A DNA stretch of 64,000 bases from Modicisalibacter sp049808615. GTDB taxonomy: Bacteria > Pseudomonadota > Gammaproteobacteria > Pseudomonadales > Halomonadaceae. The DNA is taken from NCBI RefSeq assembly GCF_049808615.1, contig NZ_JBNCAN010000016.1:41797-105796 (forward strand). The letters run 5' to 3'. Below are positions 1-7,911 of the stretch, one piece after another. Both the position numbers and the translations under genes were made by a program. The first letter of the stretch is position 1. Each line of letters opens with the position of its first letter. The notes beneath the pieces were generated by a model. The model was not told the origin of the DNA. It worked only from the letters and a program-made list of their open reading frames with translations, and made no database searches.

Positions 1-153
1 GGTTACCCCGCAGGCAGCGCCCACGATTGCTGGCCGACCGAATTGCCGAAAACACGCTTCTTCGCACCCAGCGAACATGGCCAGGAGAAGCGCTTCAAGC
101 AGATGCAGGACTATCGCGCGCAATTGGACGAGCAGGCCGACAAGAATCGCTAA
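1..153 (+). CDS. C-terminal tail of an unrecognised protein (5' end outside window)
   Basis: Frame 1 is open from the first base to a TAA at 151-153, giving the last 50 residues of a protein that starts before the window. The tail is hydrophilic and charged, ending in ...LDEQADKNR, with a single cysteine and several aromatic residues near the visible start. No family motif can be recognised from so short a piece. The phospholipase-D gene begins 51 bases later on the same strand, so the two could be co-transcribed. Reading it as a true gene end rather than a chance frame rests on the open frame and the spacing only. Confidence 0.5.
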   Translation, partial: GYPAGSAHDCWPTELPKTRFFAPSEHGQEKRFKQMQDYRAQLDEQADKNR

Positions 154-204
154 ACCGATCAGCGCTGAAATCCAGCCAGGACTCAAAAAGAAAAGGACAT
201 TCTC

Positions 205-1764
205 ATGCCCTCGACATACACGCCGGCCTTCGGCGTCACTGCATCCTTGCTCAGCCTATCGCTGTTGAGCGGATGCACGTCATTACCCGAACTCGAGGAC
301 CGACCACAATCCTCCTTCCTGCCCATCGAAGAGGCCAGGGAGACGCAACTCGGCCAGTCGGTCAGCGAACGTACGGAAGAGTATGACGGCGTCAGCGGCC
401 TCTATCTGCTCGACGATCCTCGCGGCGCCTTCGCCGCCAGGGCCCTGCTTGCCCAAGCCGCCGAGCGCTCCCTGGACGTGCAGTACTACATCTGGGAAAA
501 CGACCTGACGGGAACACTGCTATTGCAGGCGCTGTACGATGCCGCCCAGCGCGGGGTTCGAGTGCGCCTGCTGCTGGACGATCTCGGCAACGGCCTTGCG
601 GATACCACTCTGGCGGCCCTGGCTGAGCACCCCAATGTACAGGTGCGTCTGTTCAACCCCTTCAAGCATCGCAGCCTTCCATGGATTGGCTTCGTCACGG
701 ACTTTTCCAGAACCAATCGGCGCATGCACAACAAGTCCTTCACCGCAGACAACCAGGCCACCATCGTCGGTGGACGCAATATCGGCGATGAGTATTTCGG
801 CGCCACCGATGGCACGCTATTTTCCGATCTCGATGTATTGGCCGTGGGGCCGGTGGTACAGGAGGTATCCGAGGATTTCGATCGTTACTGGGCCAGCGGC
901 TCGGCCTATCCGGTAGACCGACTGTTGCCCACCGCCTCTCCCGGCGTATTGGATGAGCTATCGTCAAAAACGGCACGCATCAAGCAGCAGCAAAATGCCC
1001 AGACCTACATCAAGGCACTCGAAGAAAACCGCACCGTCACTCAACTGCTCAGCGGCGAGCTCGATCTCGTCTGGGCTCCTACAAGACTCCTAAGCGACGA
1101 TCCCGCCAAGGGACTCGGCAGGGCGCCCAAGCAAGGCCATCTGATCGATCAGCTATACGACATCATCCTGAGCAGCGAACGCTCGCTTGATATCGTGTCC
1201 GCCTATTTCGTGCCCACCAAGCGTGGTACACGATTGCTGACCGATCTGGCCGACCAGGGTGTGAACATCAACGTGCTCACCAACTCTCTGGCCGCCACGG
1301 ACGTCGCAATGGTGCACGCGGGCTATGCCAAATGGCGCAAGCCGCTACTCGACGCAGGGGTTGCACTGTACGAGATGCATGCCGGCGAAAAAAACGCGCC
1401 TCCCAGCGCCAGCCCCGGCCCCTTGAGCAGCTCCAGTTCCAGCCTGCATGCCAAGACCTTCGGCCTGGATGGCGAGACACTGTTCATCGGTTCGTTCAAT
1501 TTCGATCCGCGCTCGGCGACCTTCAACACCGAACTGGGTTTTCTGATCGAGGACCCGGGCATCGCCCAGGCCTTGCACCGCACCTTCGAGCAGGAGATCC
1601 CCACCCGCGCCTACCGAGCCCGGCTTGACGAGAGGAGCGATCTATATTGGCTTGACCAGGAGGACGGTCAGAACAAACGCTACGACACCGAACCCAATAC
1701 CTCCTGGTGGAAACGCCTGTCTGTCAGGTTCTTCGCTTTGTTGCCCATCGATTGGCTGCTGTAA
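205..1764 (+). CDS. Phospholipase D-family lipoprotein, ClsC/YmdC-like
   Basis: This 519-residue protein has two HxK...D phosphodiesterase motifs: HNK near residue 175 followed by an IVGGRN block, and HAK near residue 415 followed by a GSFNFDPRS block. Both are hallmarks of phospholipase D / cardiolipin synthase enzymes, which make or cleave phosphodiester bonds through a phospho-histidine intermediate. A short hydrophobic N terminus ends in LLSGC (Cys24), a lipobox, so the mature protein is probably a lipoprotein facing the periplasm. The twin motif layout and the lipobox resemble the ClsC (YmdC) branch of bacterial cardiolipin synthases. The substrate cannot be told from sequence: cardiolipin synthesis from phosphatidylethanolamine plus phosphatidylglycerol is the likely reaction, another phospholipase D activity the alternative. 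Confidence 0.85.
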   Translation: MPSTYTPAFGVTASLLSLSLLSGCTSLPELEDRPQSSFLPIEEARETQLGQSVSERTEEYDGVSGLYLLDDPRGAFAARALLAQAAERSLDVQYYIWENDLTGTLLLQALYDAAQRGVRVRLLLDDLGNGLADTTLAALAEHPNVQVRLFNPFKHRSLPWIGFVTDFSRTNRRMHNKSFTADNQATIVGGRNIGDEYFGATDGTLFSDLDVLAVGPVVQEVSEDFDRYWASGSAYPVDRLLPTASPGVLDELSSKTARIKQQQNAQTYIKALEENRTVTQLLSGELDLVWAPTRLLSDDPAKGLGRAPKQGHLIDQLYDIILSSERSLDIVSAYFVPTKRGTRLLTDLADQGVNINVLTNSLAATDVAMVHAGYAKWRKPLLDAGVALYEMHAGEKNAPPSASPGPLSSSSSSLHAKTFGLDGETLFIGSFNFDPRSATFNTELGFLIEDPGIAQALHRTFEQEIPTRAYRARLDERSDLYWLDQEDGQNKRYDTEPNTSWWKRLSVRFFALLPIDWLL

Positions 1765-1773
1765 AAGCGATCC

Positions 1774-2406
1774 TCAGCGCGACTCGCGAATTACATCCGC
1801 ATTTTCGGGGATCTTGAACTCGAACTTGGCTGGGTCGATGGACTGATTGTGCTGAGGGTCCTGAAAGCTGATGGTTGTCTGCTGTCCGGTACTGTCACTC
1901 ATGCGCAATCCTCTCAATTGTTCGGAATGGAAGACGAGCTTGAGTTGCTCGAACAGCGTATCGGGGCTCTTGGGTACCAAGGTGAAGGTCTCGGTGGCCC
2001 CCTGCTGCTGACGTTCCACCTCGTAATCCTTACCCAGGGCATCGGCGCTACCCGAAAGTAGCAGTGCCGGTGTGTGGGTCACCCGGGTATCCAACGGCTG
2101 AACCGTCACCTGAGCCAGGTCCGGGTCGTACAGATAGACCTCTTCGCCATCGGAGACCACCACCTGCTGGTACGGCTCATCGACTTCCCAGCGGAACTTG
2201 CCGGGACGCGATAGCCACATGGTGCCCTCGGCGCTCTGCAATCGGGAACCGGAACTATCGAGGATCTGCTGCTCGAACTCAGCGGAATAGGTTTCAAGCG
2301 GCTCGAGCAGCGTCGTCAACCGCGAGGCAGCCTGCTCGTCGGCACTCGCGGCCAGTGGCATCATCAGTGCCATTCCCATTGCTGCCAGTCTGTTTGACAC
2401 CTTCAT
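1774..2406 (-). CDS. lolA: Outer-membrane lipoprotein carrier protein LolA
   Basis: LolA accepts lipoproteins from the LolCDE ABC transporter and carries them through the periplasm to LolB at the outer membrane. The 210-residue product starts MKVSNRLAAMG and has a cleavable signal peptide ending near ASA. The mature part has the family pattern: a YSAEFEQ stretch, a WLSRPGKFRWEV block and a C-terminal TTISFQD region. I chose the ATG at 2406 because an AAAGGAG ribosome site sits 5 bases ahead of it; an in-frame ATG 21 bases further upstream would add seven unneeded residues in front of the signal peptide. The gene is convergent with the phospholipase gene (9 bases between stops) and follows ftsK on the same strand, the usual ftsK-lolA order. 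Confidence 0.95.
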   Translation of the reverse strand: MKVSNRLAAMGMALMMPLAASADEQAASRLTTLLEPLETYSAEFEQQILDSSGSRLQSAEGTMWLSRPGKFRWEVDEPYQQVVVSDGEEVYLYDPDLAQVTVQPLDTRVTHTPALLLSGSADALGKDYEVERQQQGATETFTLVPKSPDTLFEQLKLVFHSEQLRGLRMSDSTGQQTTISFQDPQHNQSIDPAKFEFKIPENADVIRESR

Positions 2407-2544
2407 GCCTGCTCCTTTGTTCGACATCTGACCTATGGCTGTTGATTGCCGTATCGCTTCATTGACCGCTCTATCGAGACGATGACTGTCACGAAATCAC
2501 TGTTTTCTCATTGATTGCATGATTGCGCTCGCGCAGGCATTTAT

Positions 2545-5500
2545 TCAATCGCCTACCGGCGGTGGTGCCAATACCTCCCGACTCCCATTACTGCCCATCG
2601 AAGAGACGACACCGGCGGATTCCATCGACTCGACGAGCCGTGCGGCACGGTTGTAGCCGATCTTGAAGCGCCGCTGTACCGCGGAAATCGACGCGCGCCG
2701 CGATTCGGTAACGAACATCACCGCCTCGTCATAGAGGGCATCCTGTTCCGCATCCTCGCCATCGCCACCGCCCTCGGCCTCGAGTCCGGTCAGGGCATCG
2801 GCGTTCACGCCGCCGGTGAGAATTTCCTCGATGTACTCCGGCTCACCACGACGCTTCCAGTCCTCGACGACCCGATGGACTTCGTCGTCATCGACGAAGG
2901 CGCCGTGTACCCGCGTTGGCATGCCGGAGCCCGCCGGCAGATAGAGCATGTCGCCATGGCCCAGCAGCGCCTCGGCCCCGCCCTGGTCGAGAATCGTGCG
3001 CGAATCGACCTTGGAGGAGACCTGGAACGCCATGCGGGTCGGGATGTTGGCCTTGATCAGCCCGGTGACCACATCCACGGACGGACGCTGGGTGGCAAGA
3101 ATGAGGTGAATGCCCGCGGCCCGCGCCTTCTGCGCCAGCCGTGCGATCAACTCTTCGACCTTCTTGCCGACAATCATGAACATGTCGGCGAACTCGTCGA
3201 TCACCACGACGATATAGGGCAGTTTCTCGAGTATCGGCGGCTGCTCATGCATTTGCCAGGGTTGAGGCTCCCATAGCGGGTCGGCCACCTGCGCCCCCGC
3301 CCGCTCGGCCTCATCGAGCTTGGCATTGAAGCCGGCGATGTTGCGCACGCCCATCGCCGCCATCAGCTTGTAGCGGCGCTCCATCTCCGCCACGCACCAG
3401 CGCAGGCTGTTGGCGGCCTCCTTCATGTCGGTGACCACCGGCGCGAGCAGATGCGGAATGCCGTCGTAAACCGACAACTCGAGCATCTTGGGGTCGACCA
3501 TGATCATGCGCACCTCGTCCGGCGTCGCCTTGAGCAGCATTGAAATGAGCATGGCGTTGACACCCACGGACTTGCCCGAGCCGGTAGTACCGGCCACCAG
3601 CAGGTGCGGCATCTTGCCCAGGTTGGCCACTACCGGTCCACCACCGATGTCGTGACCCAGAGCCAGGGTCAACGCCGAGCCGGGCTGCTGGAAGGCATCC
3701 GAATCAGTGACCTCGCGCAGGCGAATCATCGCCCGATTGGGGTTGGGAATCTCGATGCCCACCGTGGGGCGACCGGGAATCACCTCGACCACCCGCACGC
3801 TCTTGACCATCAGCGAACGGGCCAGATCCTTGGCCAGATTGCTGATCTTGGAGACCTTGACCCCGGCGGCCGGTTTGATCTCGAAGCGCGTAATGACCGG
3901 CCCGGGCCAGGTCTCCACCACCTCGGCCTTGACGCCGTACTCCCGCAGCCGCGTTTCCAGCAGTTCCGCCATGTCTGCAAGTTGCTGCGGTGTGTAGTTG
4001 GGTTTCGCCGGGTCCGGCGGTGTCAGCAGACGCATCGACGGCAGATCACCATCGGGCTCGGCGGAGGGATCTCCCATCGTTGGACGCTGATTCTGTAGAT
4101 GCTCCACCGTCCACAGGGCTGGCCCTTGCGGATCGGCGGTGGCTTGCCGTGCCTGCTCGGCAGTGGCGACCTGCCCAACTGTACGATCGGCTTCCTGTGC
4201 CTGCGTATCGCCGGTATCCTCGTCAGACCAGGAGGCCGTCGCCTGGGTGTCATTATCAGCCATTGACGCCGTCCCCGAGGCAGAGGTTGCATCACCCCAG
4301 GTCAGGCGGGGCTCGTCATCCGCCGCATCGTCCTGCTCATCCCATTCGTTCCAGTCGATATCCGGCGACCCTTGACGAGTCGCTGAGTGAGGCGATGACG
4401 CCGATGACGCAAACGCGCGCGGCTCATCGGCACGCCCCGGTGGGGTCTCCCGTGTCGATTGCTCAAGTGCCGACGATTGCCGCGTCGCTGATGATGACGG
4501 GGATGATATTGAAGGTTCAGACCGGTCAGCCTGTATTGGCCGCGCCAGGCTGGCCGGAATTCTCGGCTCCGGCGTATCGTCGCTGTGTTGCCTGGCCTGT
4601 TCTGTTCGAGGCGTCGTGGTTTGCGTATCGGATTGTGAGGGCGTAGCACTGAAAGCCGACCGGACCCGCGCTTCCTGGGTGGTATAGGCAGCCCCAGGCT
4701 GCTTGGCGGAGGGCGTCTGCGCCGGTACATCCCAGGGAATGGACGTGCCGGTGTCACGCTCGGCACGCAGAGACATGCCGCCCCCGGCAAAGGATGGCTC
4801 TTCTTGTTCGGTATCTAATCGTGGCTCCAGGCGTCTACCACCGGCCAGCGCCGGTTCAGCCTGCCAATGATCCAAACGTGGCCCCTGCCCTTTGTCACGA
4901 CCACGCCGAAACCACCGTTTCCACCAGGACGGCATCTCATCCTGATCCTGCATCGCCTCGTCGTCCAAGGCGGAATGCCGGACAGCGCGCTCTTGCCGCG
5001 GTTCGCGGTGGCGAGCCAGCTGTTCCCGGGCACCGCCGAACTGGCTCCGTAGCCAGCCCAAAAGGCGCTGCGCGCGCATTCCCAACTCATCCATGACCGT
5101 CAGCCATGACAAGCCACTGAAAAGCGGAAAACCACATAGAAAAGAGGCTAGCGCCAACAATGTCGCCCCGCGCAGGCCGACCAGTGGTACCAGCGCATCA
5201 CGAAGCCCCTCTCCCAAGATGCCGCCGGCGGAGTAGGGAAGCTCGCTCGCCGAATTGTAGAAATGCAGCGCTCCCAGCGTCGTGGTCGCCAGCAGTAGCA
5301 GCATGAATCCGCCAGCCCTGACCGCCAGCGCGGTGGAATCCCACTCCAGACGTACTTCCCGACGCCGCATCAGTCGCCAGGCGGCAAAACCCAGCATGCC
5401 CGGCCACCACAGGGCACTGGCGCCAAACAGCGAGTACAGAACATCCGCCAACCAGGCACCGATACGCCCCATCCAATTGGCAACCGCCTGCTCAGGACCA

Positions 5501-5784
5501 CTATGTGACCAGCCGGGGTCCCCAGGCGTGTAACTGAACAGCGCCAGCAGCAGGAACACACAGGCCGCCAATAGCAGAATGACGACGCCTTCCCGGGTCG
5601 AGCCTTGCAGGCGCAGACCGAAACGACGCGCTTTTTCCTTGGCCTGTGCCGTGGACTGCCGACGATTCACGGGTTTCTTCTTGACACTCAAATGATGCCC
5701 CTCTTCAACCTGCACGCCTGCTATCACCTTTCTGGGGATATTGCCTTTACGGGGAAGAACCACCCCTCTCACGCGCAGGAACAT
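2545..5784 (-). CDS. ftsK: DNA translocase FtsK
   Basis: FtsK is a septal DNA pump that clears the terminus region and activates XerCD recombination at dif during division. The product is up to 1079 residues: several N-terminal membrane spans (about residues 65-230), a long Ser/Asp/Glu/Thr-rich linker (about 280-560), the RecA-like motor with Walker A GTTGSGKS (near 730) and Walker B VVVIDEFAD (near 858), and a C-terminal winged-helix gamma domain that reads polar KOPS signals. The start is uncertain. The ATG at 5784 has only a weak ribosome site. An in-frame TTG at 5691 is preceded by GAGGGG at 6 bases and would start MSVKKKPVNRR, closer to the usual FtsK N terminus and leaving 1048 residues. 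lolA lies 138 bases downstream; aat is divergent. Confidence 0.95.
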   Translation of the reverse strand: MFLRVRGVVLPRKGNIPRKVIAGVQVEEGHHLSVKKKPVNRRQSTAQAKEKARRFGLRLQGSTREGVVILLLAACVFLLLALFSYTPGDPGWSHSGPEQAVANWMGRIGAWLADVLYSLFGASALWWPGMLGFAAWRLMRRREVRLEWDSTALAVRAGGFMLLLLATTTLGALHFYNSASELPYSAGGILGEGLRDALVPLVGLRGATLLALASFLCGFPLFSGLSWLTVMDELGMRAQRLLGWLRSQFGGAREQLARHREPRQERAVRHSALDDEAMQDQDEMPSWWKRWFRRGRDKGQGPRLDHWQAEPALAGGRRLEPRLDTEQEEPSFAGGGMSLRAERDTGTSIPWDVPAQTPSAKQPGAAYTTQEARVRSAFSATPSQSDTQTTTPRTEQARQHSDDTPEPRIPASLARPIQADRSEPSISSPSSSATRQSSALEQSTRETPPGRADEPRAFASSASSPHSATRQGSPDIDWNEWDEQDDAADDEPRLTWGDATSASGTASMADNDTQATASWSDEDTGDTQAQEADRTVGQVATAEQARQATADPQGPALWTVEHLQNQRPTMGDPSAEPDGDLPSMRLLTPPDPAKPNYTPQQLADMAELLETRLREYGVKAEVVETWPGPVITRFEIKPAAGVKVSKISNLAKDLARSLMVKSVRVVEVIPGRPTVGIEIPNPNRAMIRLREVTDSDAFQQPGSALTLALGHDIGGGPVVANLGKMPHLLVAGTTGSGKSVGVNAMLISMLLKATPDEVRMIMVDPKMLELSVYDGIPHLLAPVVTDMKEAANSLRWCVAEMERRYKLMAAMGVRNIAGFNAKLDEAERAGAQVADPLWEPQPWQMHEQPPILEKLPYIVVVIDEFADMFMIVGKKVEELIARLAQKARAAGIHLILATQRPSVDVVTGLIKANIPTRMAFQVSSKVDSRTILDQGGAEALLGHGDMLYLPAGSGMPTRVHGAFVDDDEVHRVVEDWKRRGEPEYIEEILTGGVNADALTGLEAEGGGDGEDAEQDALYDEAVMFVTESRRASISAVQRRFKIGYNRAARLVESMESAGVVSSMGSNGSREVLAPPPVGD

Positions 5785-5932
5785 TAATTTTCCAAGGCCG
5801 ATATCATACCGAGACTGGGCGATGCAGCACAGGGGGAGAACAGACTGTAAAATAACGCTAGTCTTGCAATGACGTTGAGATCACTGCCCGAGCGCGGCAG
5901 ACTAGCCAAAACGTACAGCAATATGAACCCCC

Positions 5933-6652
5933 ATGCTCCCTTGGCTTGCGCCTCACTCCGTTGGATTTCCGGACCCGCGTCGTGCTCTCGACGAGCCCAA
6001 TGGCTTGCTCGCTGCAGGGGGCGAGCTCTCCCCGCAGTGGCTGATAGCTGCCTACCGCCGCGGCATCTTTCCCTGGTATTCGCAGGATCAGCCCATTCTG
6101 TGGTGGAGCCCGGACCCACGTTTGGTCCTGTTTCCCGAAGAAATCCGCATCCGCCGCAGTCTGGCCAAACGTCTGCGCAATGCAGGCTTCACGATCACCT
6201 TCGATCAGGATTTCGAGGCGGTCATCAACGCCTGCGCCGCCGTCAGAGCCGATGCCGAAGGCACCTGGATCGGCTCGGACATGATAGATGCCTATTGTCG
6301 TCTACACCGCTTGGGCCATGCTCACTCCATCGAGGTCTGGCAAAACTGTCGGCTAGCGGGTGGTCTTTATGGTGTTGCCCTGGGTCGCATGTTCTTCGGT
6401 GAATCGATGTTCAGTCATGAACGCGATGCCTCCAAGGTCGCCCTGGTGCATCTGGCACGCCATCTCGAGGCACAAGGGGGCGGCCTGATCGATTGTCAGA
6501 TGCATACATCACATTTGGTCAGCCTGGGCGCCCGCGACATCGCTCGCAACGAATTCATCGACTATCTTGAGCAGTATACGGCCCAACCGGCAATCCCCTG
6601 GGAATTGGCCGCTTCGTCGAGAATCACAGGAGGACATCACCGTGAGCAGTAG
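5933..6652 (+). CDS. aat: Leucyl/phenylalanyl-tRNA-protein transferase
   Basis: Aat moves Leu or Phe from aminoacyl-tRNA onto proteins with N-terminal Arg or Lys, creating primary destabilising residues for ClpS-ClpAP. The 239-residue protein has the full family signature: GLLAAGGELSP, then AAYRRGIFPWY, WWSPDPR, a central GLYGVALGRMFFGESMF core and the DCQMHTSHLVSLGA segment. Length matches the family. No clear Shine-Dalgarno precedes the ATG at 5933, and no better upstream start is seen. The end overlaps the bpt start by 11 bases, so the two are translationally coupled, and infA follows. With clpS and clpA encoded just beyond, this block gathers most of the bacterial N-degron pathway. Confidence 0.97.
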   Translation: MLPWLAPHSVGFPDPRRALDEPNGLLAAGGELSPQWLIAAYRRGIFPWYSQDQPILWWSPDPRLVLFPEEIRIRRSLAKRLRNAGFTITFDQDFEAVINACAAVRADAEGTWIGSDMIDAYCRLHRLGHAHSIEVWQNCRLAGGLYGVALGRMFFGESMFSHERDASKVALVHLARHLEAQGGGLIDCQMHTSHLVSLGARDIARNEFIDYLEQYTAQPAIPWELAASSRITGGHHREQ

Positions 6653-7379
6653 CGCTCCACCGCAGCCGACGCGGGATCTGCGCTTCTTTCTGACCGTCCC
6701 GCATGAATGCAGTTACTTGCCCGGTCGCGAGGCGACCACGCTGTTTCTCGATCCCCAGGAATCGCCTGGCCAGGGGGTCTACGATGCGTTGGGATTACTG
6801 GGTTTCCGACGCAGCGGACGACACCTGTATCGGCCTCACTGCGAGGGCTGTAGCGCTTGTATTTCGGTGCGCATCCCCGTGGATGATTTCGTGCCCAGCC
6901 GTACTCAGCGTAAGCTGATGCGTCGCAATGCGGATCTTGAGATACTTGAGCGCCCAGCGGTCTTTGATGCCGAGCATTATGCCTTGTATGCACGCTATAT
7001 TCGTGCCCGCCATGCGGATGGAGACATGTACCCGCCAAGCCATGAGCAATACCGGACCTTCCTCACTCTCGAACACCCCTATGCCCGCTTGCTCGAGTTT
7101 CGTCTCGAGGAAAAGTTGCTCGCCGTTACCGCCATCGATCTGCTTAGCCATGGCCTTTCCGCCATTTACACCTTTTTCGATCCGAGTGTCGTCCATGAAC
7201 GGCGCTCGCTAGGTACCTTTGCCGTACTCAGCCAGGTCAAATTGGCTCAGGCACGCGGGCTGCCTCACGTCTATCTCGGCTACTGGATACGTGAAGCACC
7301 CAAGATGAACTATAAACGTGCTTTCAAGCCCCTCGAATTTCTCAATGGACGTCACTGGCGGCGGACGATCCCCGTATGA
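6642..7379 (+). CDS. bpt: Aspartate/glutamate leucyltransferase (bacterial protein transferase)
   Basis: Bpt attaches leucine from Leu-tRNA to proteins that begin with Asp or Glu, feeding them to ClpS. It is homologous to eukaryotic arginyltransferase ATE1. The 245-residue product shows the N-terminal cysteine region (PHECSYLPGREA, then CEGCSACISVRIPV) and the C-terminal SAIYTFFDPS...LGYWI...MNYK block of the family. The start is a GTG at 6642, chosen because a perfect AGGAGG lies at 6628-6633, 8 bases upstream. The frame stays open further upstream, but that part overlaps aat and lacks a ribosome site. Coupling with aat by an 11-base overlap supports a shared role. Confidence 0.95.
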   Translation: MSSSAPPQPTRDLRFFLTVPHECSYLPGREATTLFLDPQESPGQGVYDALGLLGFRRSGRHLYRPHCEGCSACISVRIPVDDFVPSRTQRKLMRRNADLEILERPAVFDAEHYALYARYIRARHADGDMYPPSHEQYRTFLTLEHPYARLLEFRLEEKLLAVTAIDLLSHGLSAIYTFFDPSVVHERRSLGTFAVLSQVKLAQARGLPHVYLGYWIREAPKMNYKRAFKPLEFLNGRHWRRTIPV

Positions 7380-7517
7380 TCAGCGGTTTTTTGCCATGAC
7401 GCCCAGCATGCGGCACAATATCAGGCTATCTTGAACAGCAAAGACGGCATGATTATGAGCTGTTCTAGCGAATCGCATCACCAAGACTATCTGACAACCA
7501 CCTGAGGAAAAGCCTAG

Positions 7518-7736
7518 ATGGCGAGAGAAGATCATATCGAAATGGAAGGTGTCGTCGTCGACACTCTGCCCAACACCATGTTTCGCGTCGAATTAGAGAA
7601 CGGTCACGTAGTAACGGCTCATATTTCGGGCAAGATGCGCAAGAACTACATTCGCATCTTGACAGGGGACAAGGTCAAGGTGGAATTGACACCCTACGAT
7701 CTATCGAAAGGGCGTATTGTTTACCGCTCGCGTTAA
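7518..7736 (+). CDS. infA: Translation initiation factor IF-1
   Basis: IF-1 is the small OB-fold protein that occupies the ribosomal A site during initiation and stabilises IF-2 and IF-3 binding. The 72-residue product is a canonical full-length IF-1: it starts MAREDHIEMEG, carries the VELENGHVVTAHISGKMRKN core and ends in GRIVYRSR. An AGGA ribosome site lies shortly before the ATG. A 138-base gap separates it from bpt, so it may have its own promoter. It is convergent with clpA; the proximity of infA to clpA and aat matches the arrangement in Escherichia coli. Confidence 0.98.
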   Translation: MAREDHIEMEGVVVDTLPNTMFRVELENGHVVTAHISGKMRKNYIRILTGDKVKVELTPYDLSKGRIVYRSR

Positions 7737-7790
7737 CGTATCTTTACGAACACGACTCTCGACACAATTTCATTGCAGCGCCATAGAAAA

Positions 7791-7813
7791 ACGCCCTATC
7801 GTCGATAGAGCGT
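7791..7813. terminator. Possible bidirectional terminator between infA and clpA
   Basis: An imperfect inverted repeat (ACGCCCTAT / ATAGAGCGT around a CGTCG loop, one C-A mismatch) lies in the gap between the convergent infA and clpA genes. It is preceded by a short A run and followed by CTT rather than a long T run, so termination activity is plausible but weakly supported. Confidence 0.35.
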
Positions 7814-7911
7814 CTTGTCATTGACGAACTTGTTGATGAAACACTCGGCTTGAGTGACCTGTACGGCGATTCATACCGCACAGGCCACTTAGCTCTTGCA
7901 AGGATTCTGGA

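Noticed and set aside
2515..3276. Long plus-strand open frame opposite ftsK
   Set aside because: It is the antisense shadow of the ftsK motor domain, lacks a ribosome site and shows no protein family pattern; high-GC genes often give such frames.
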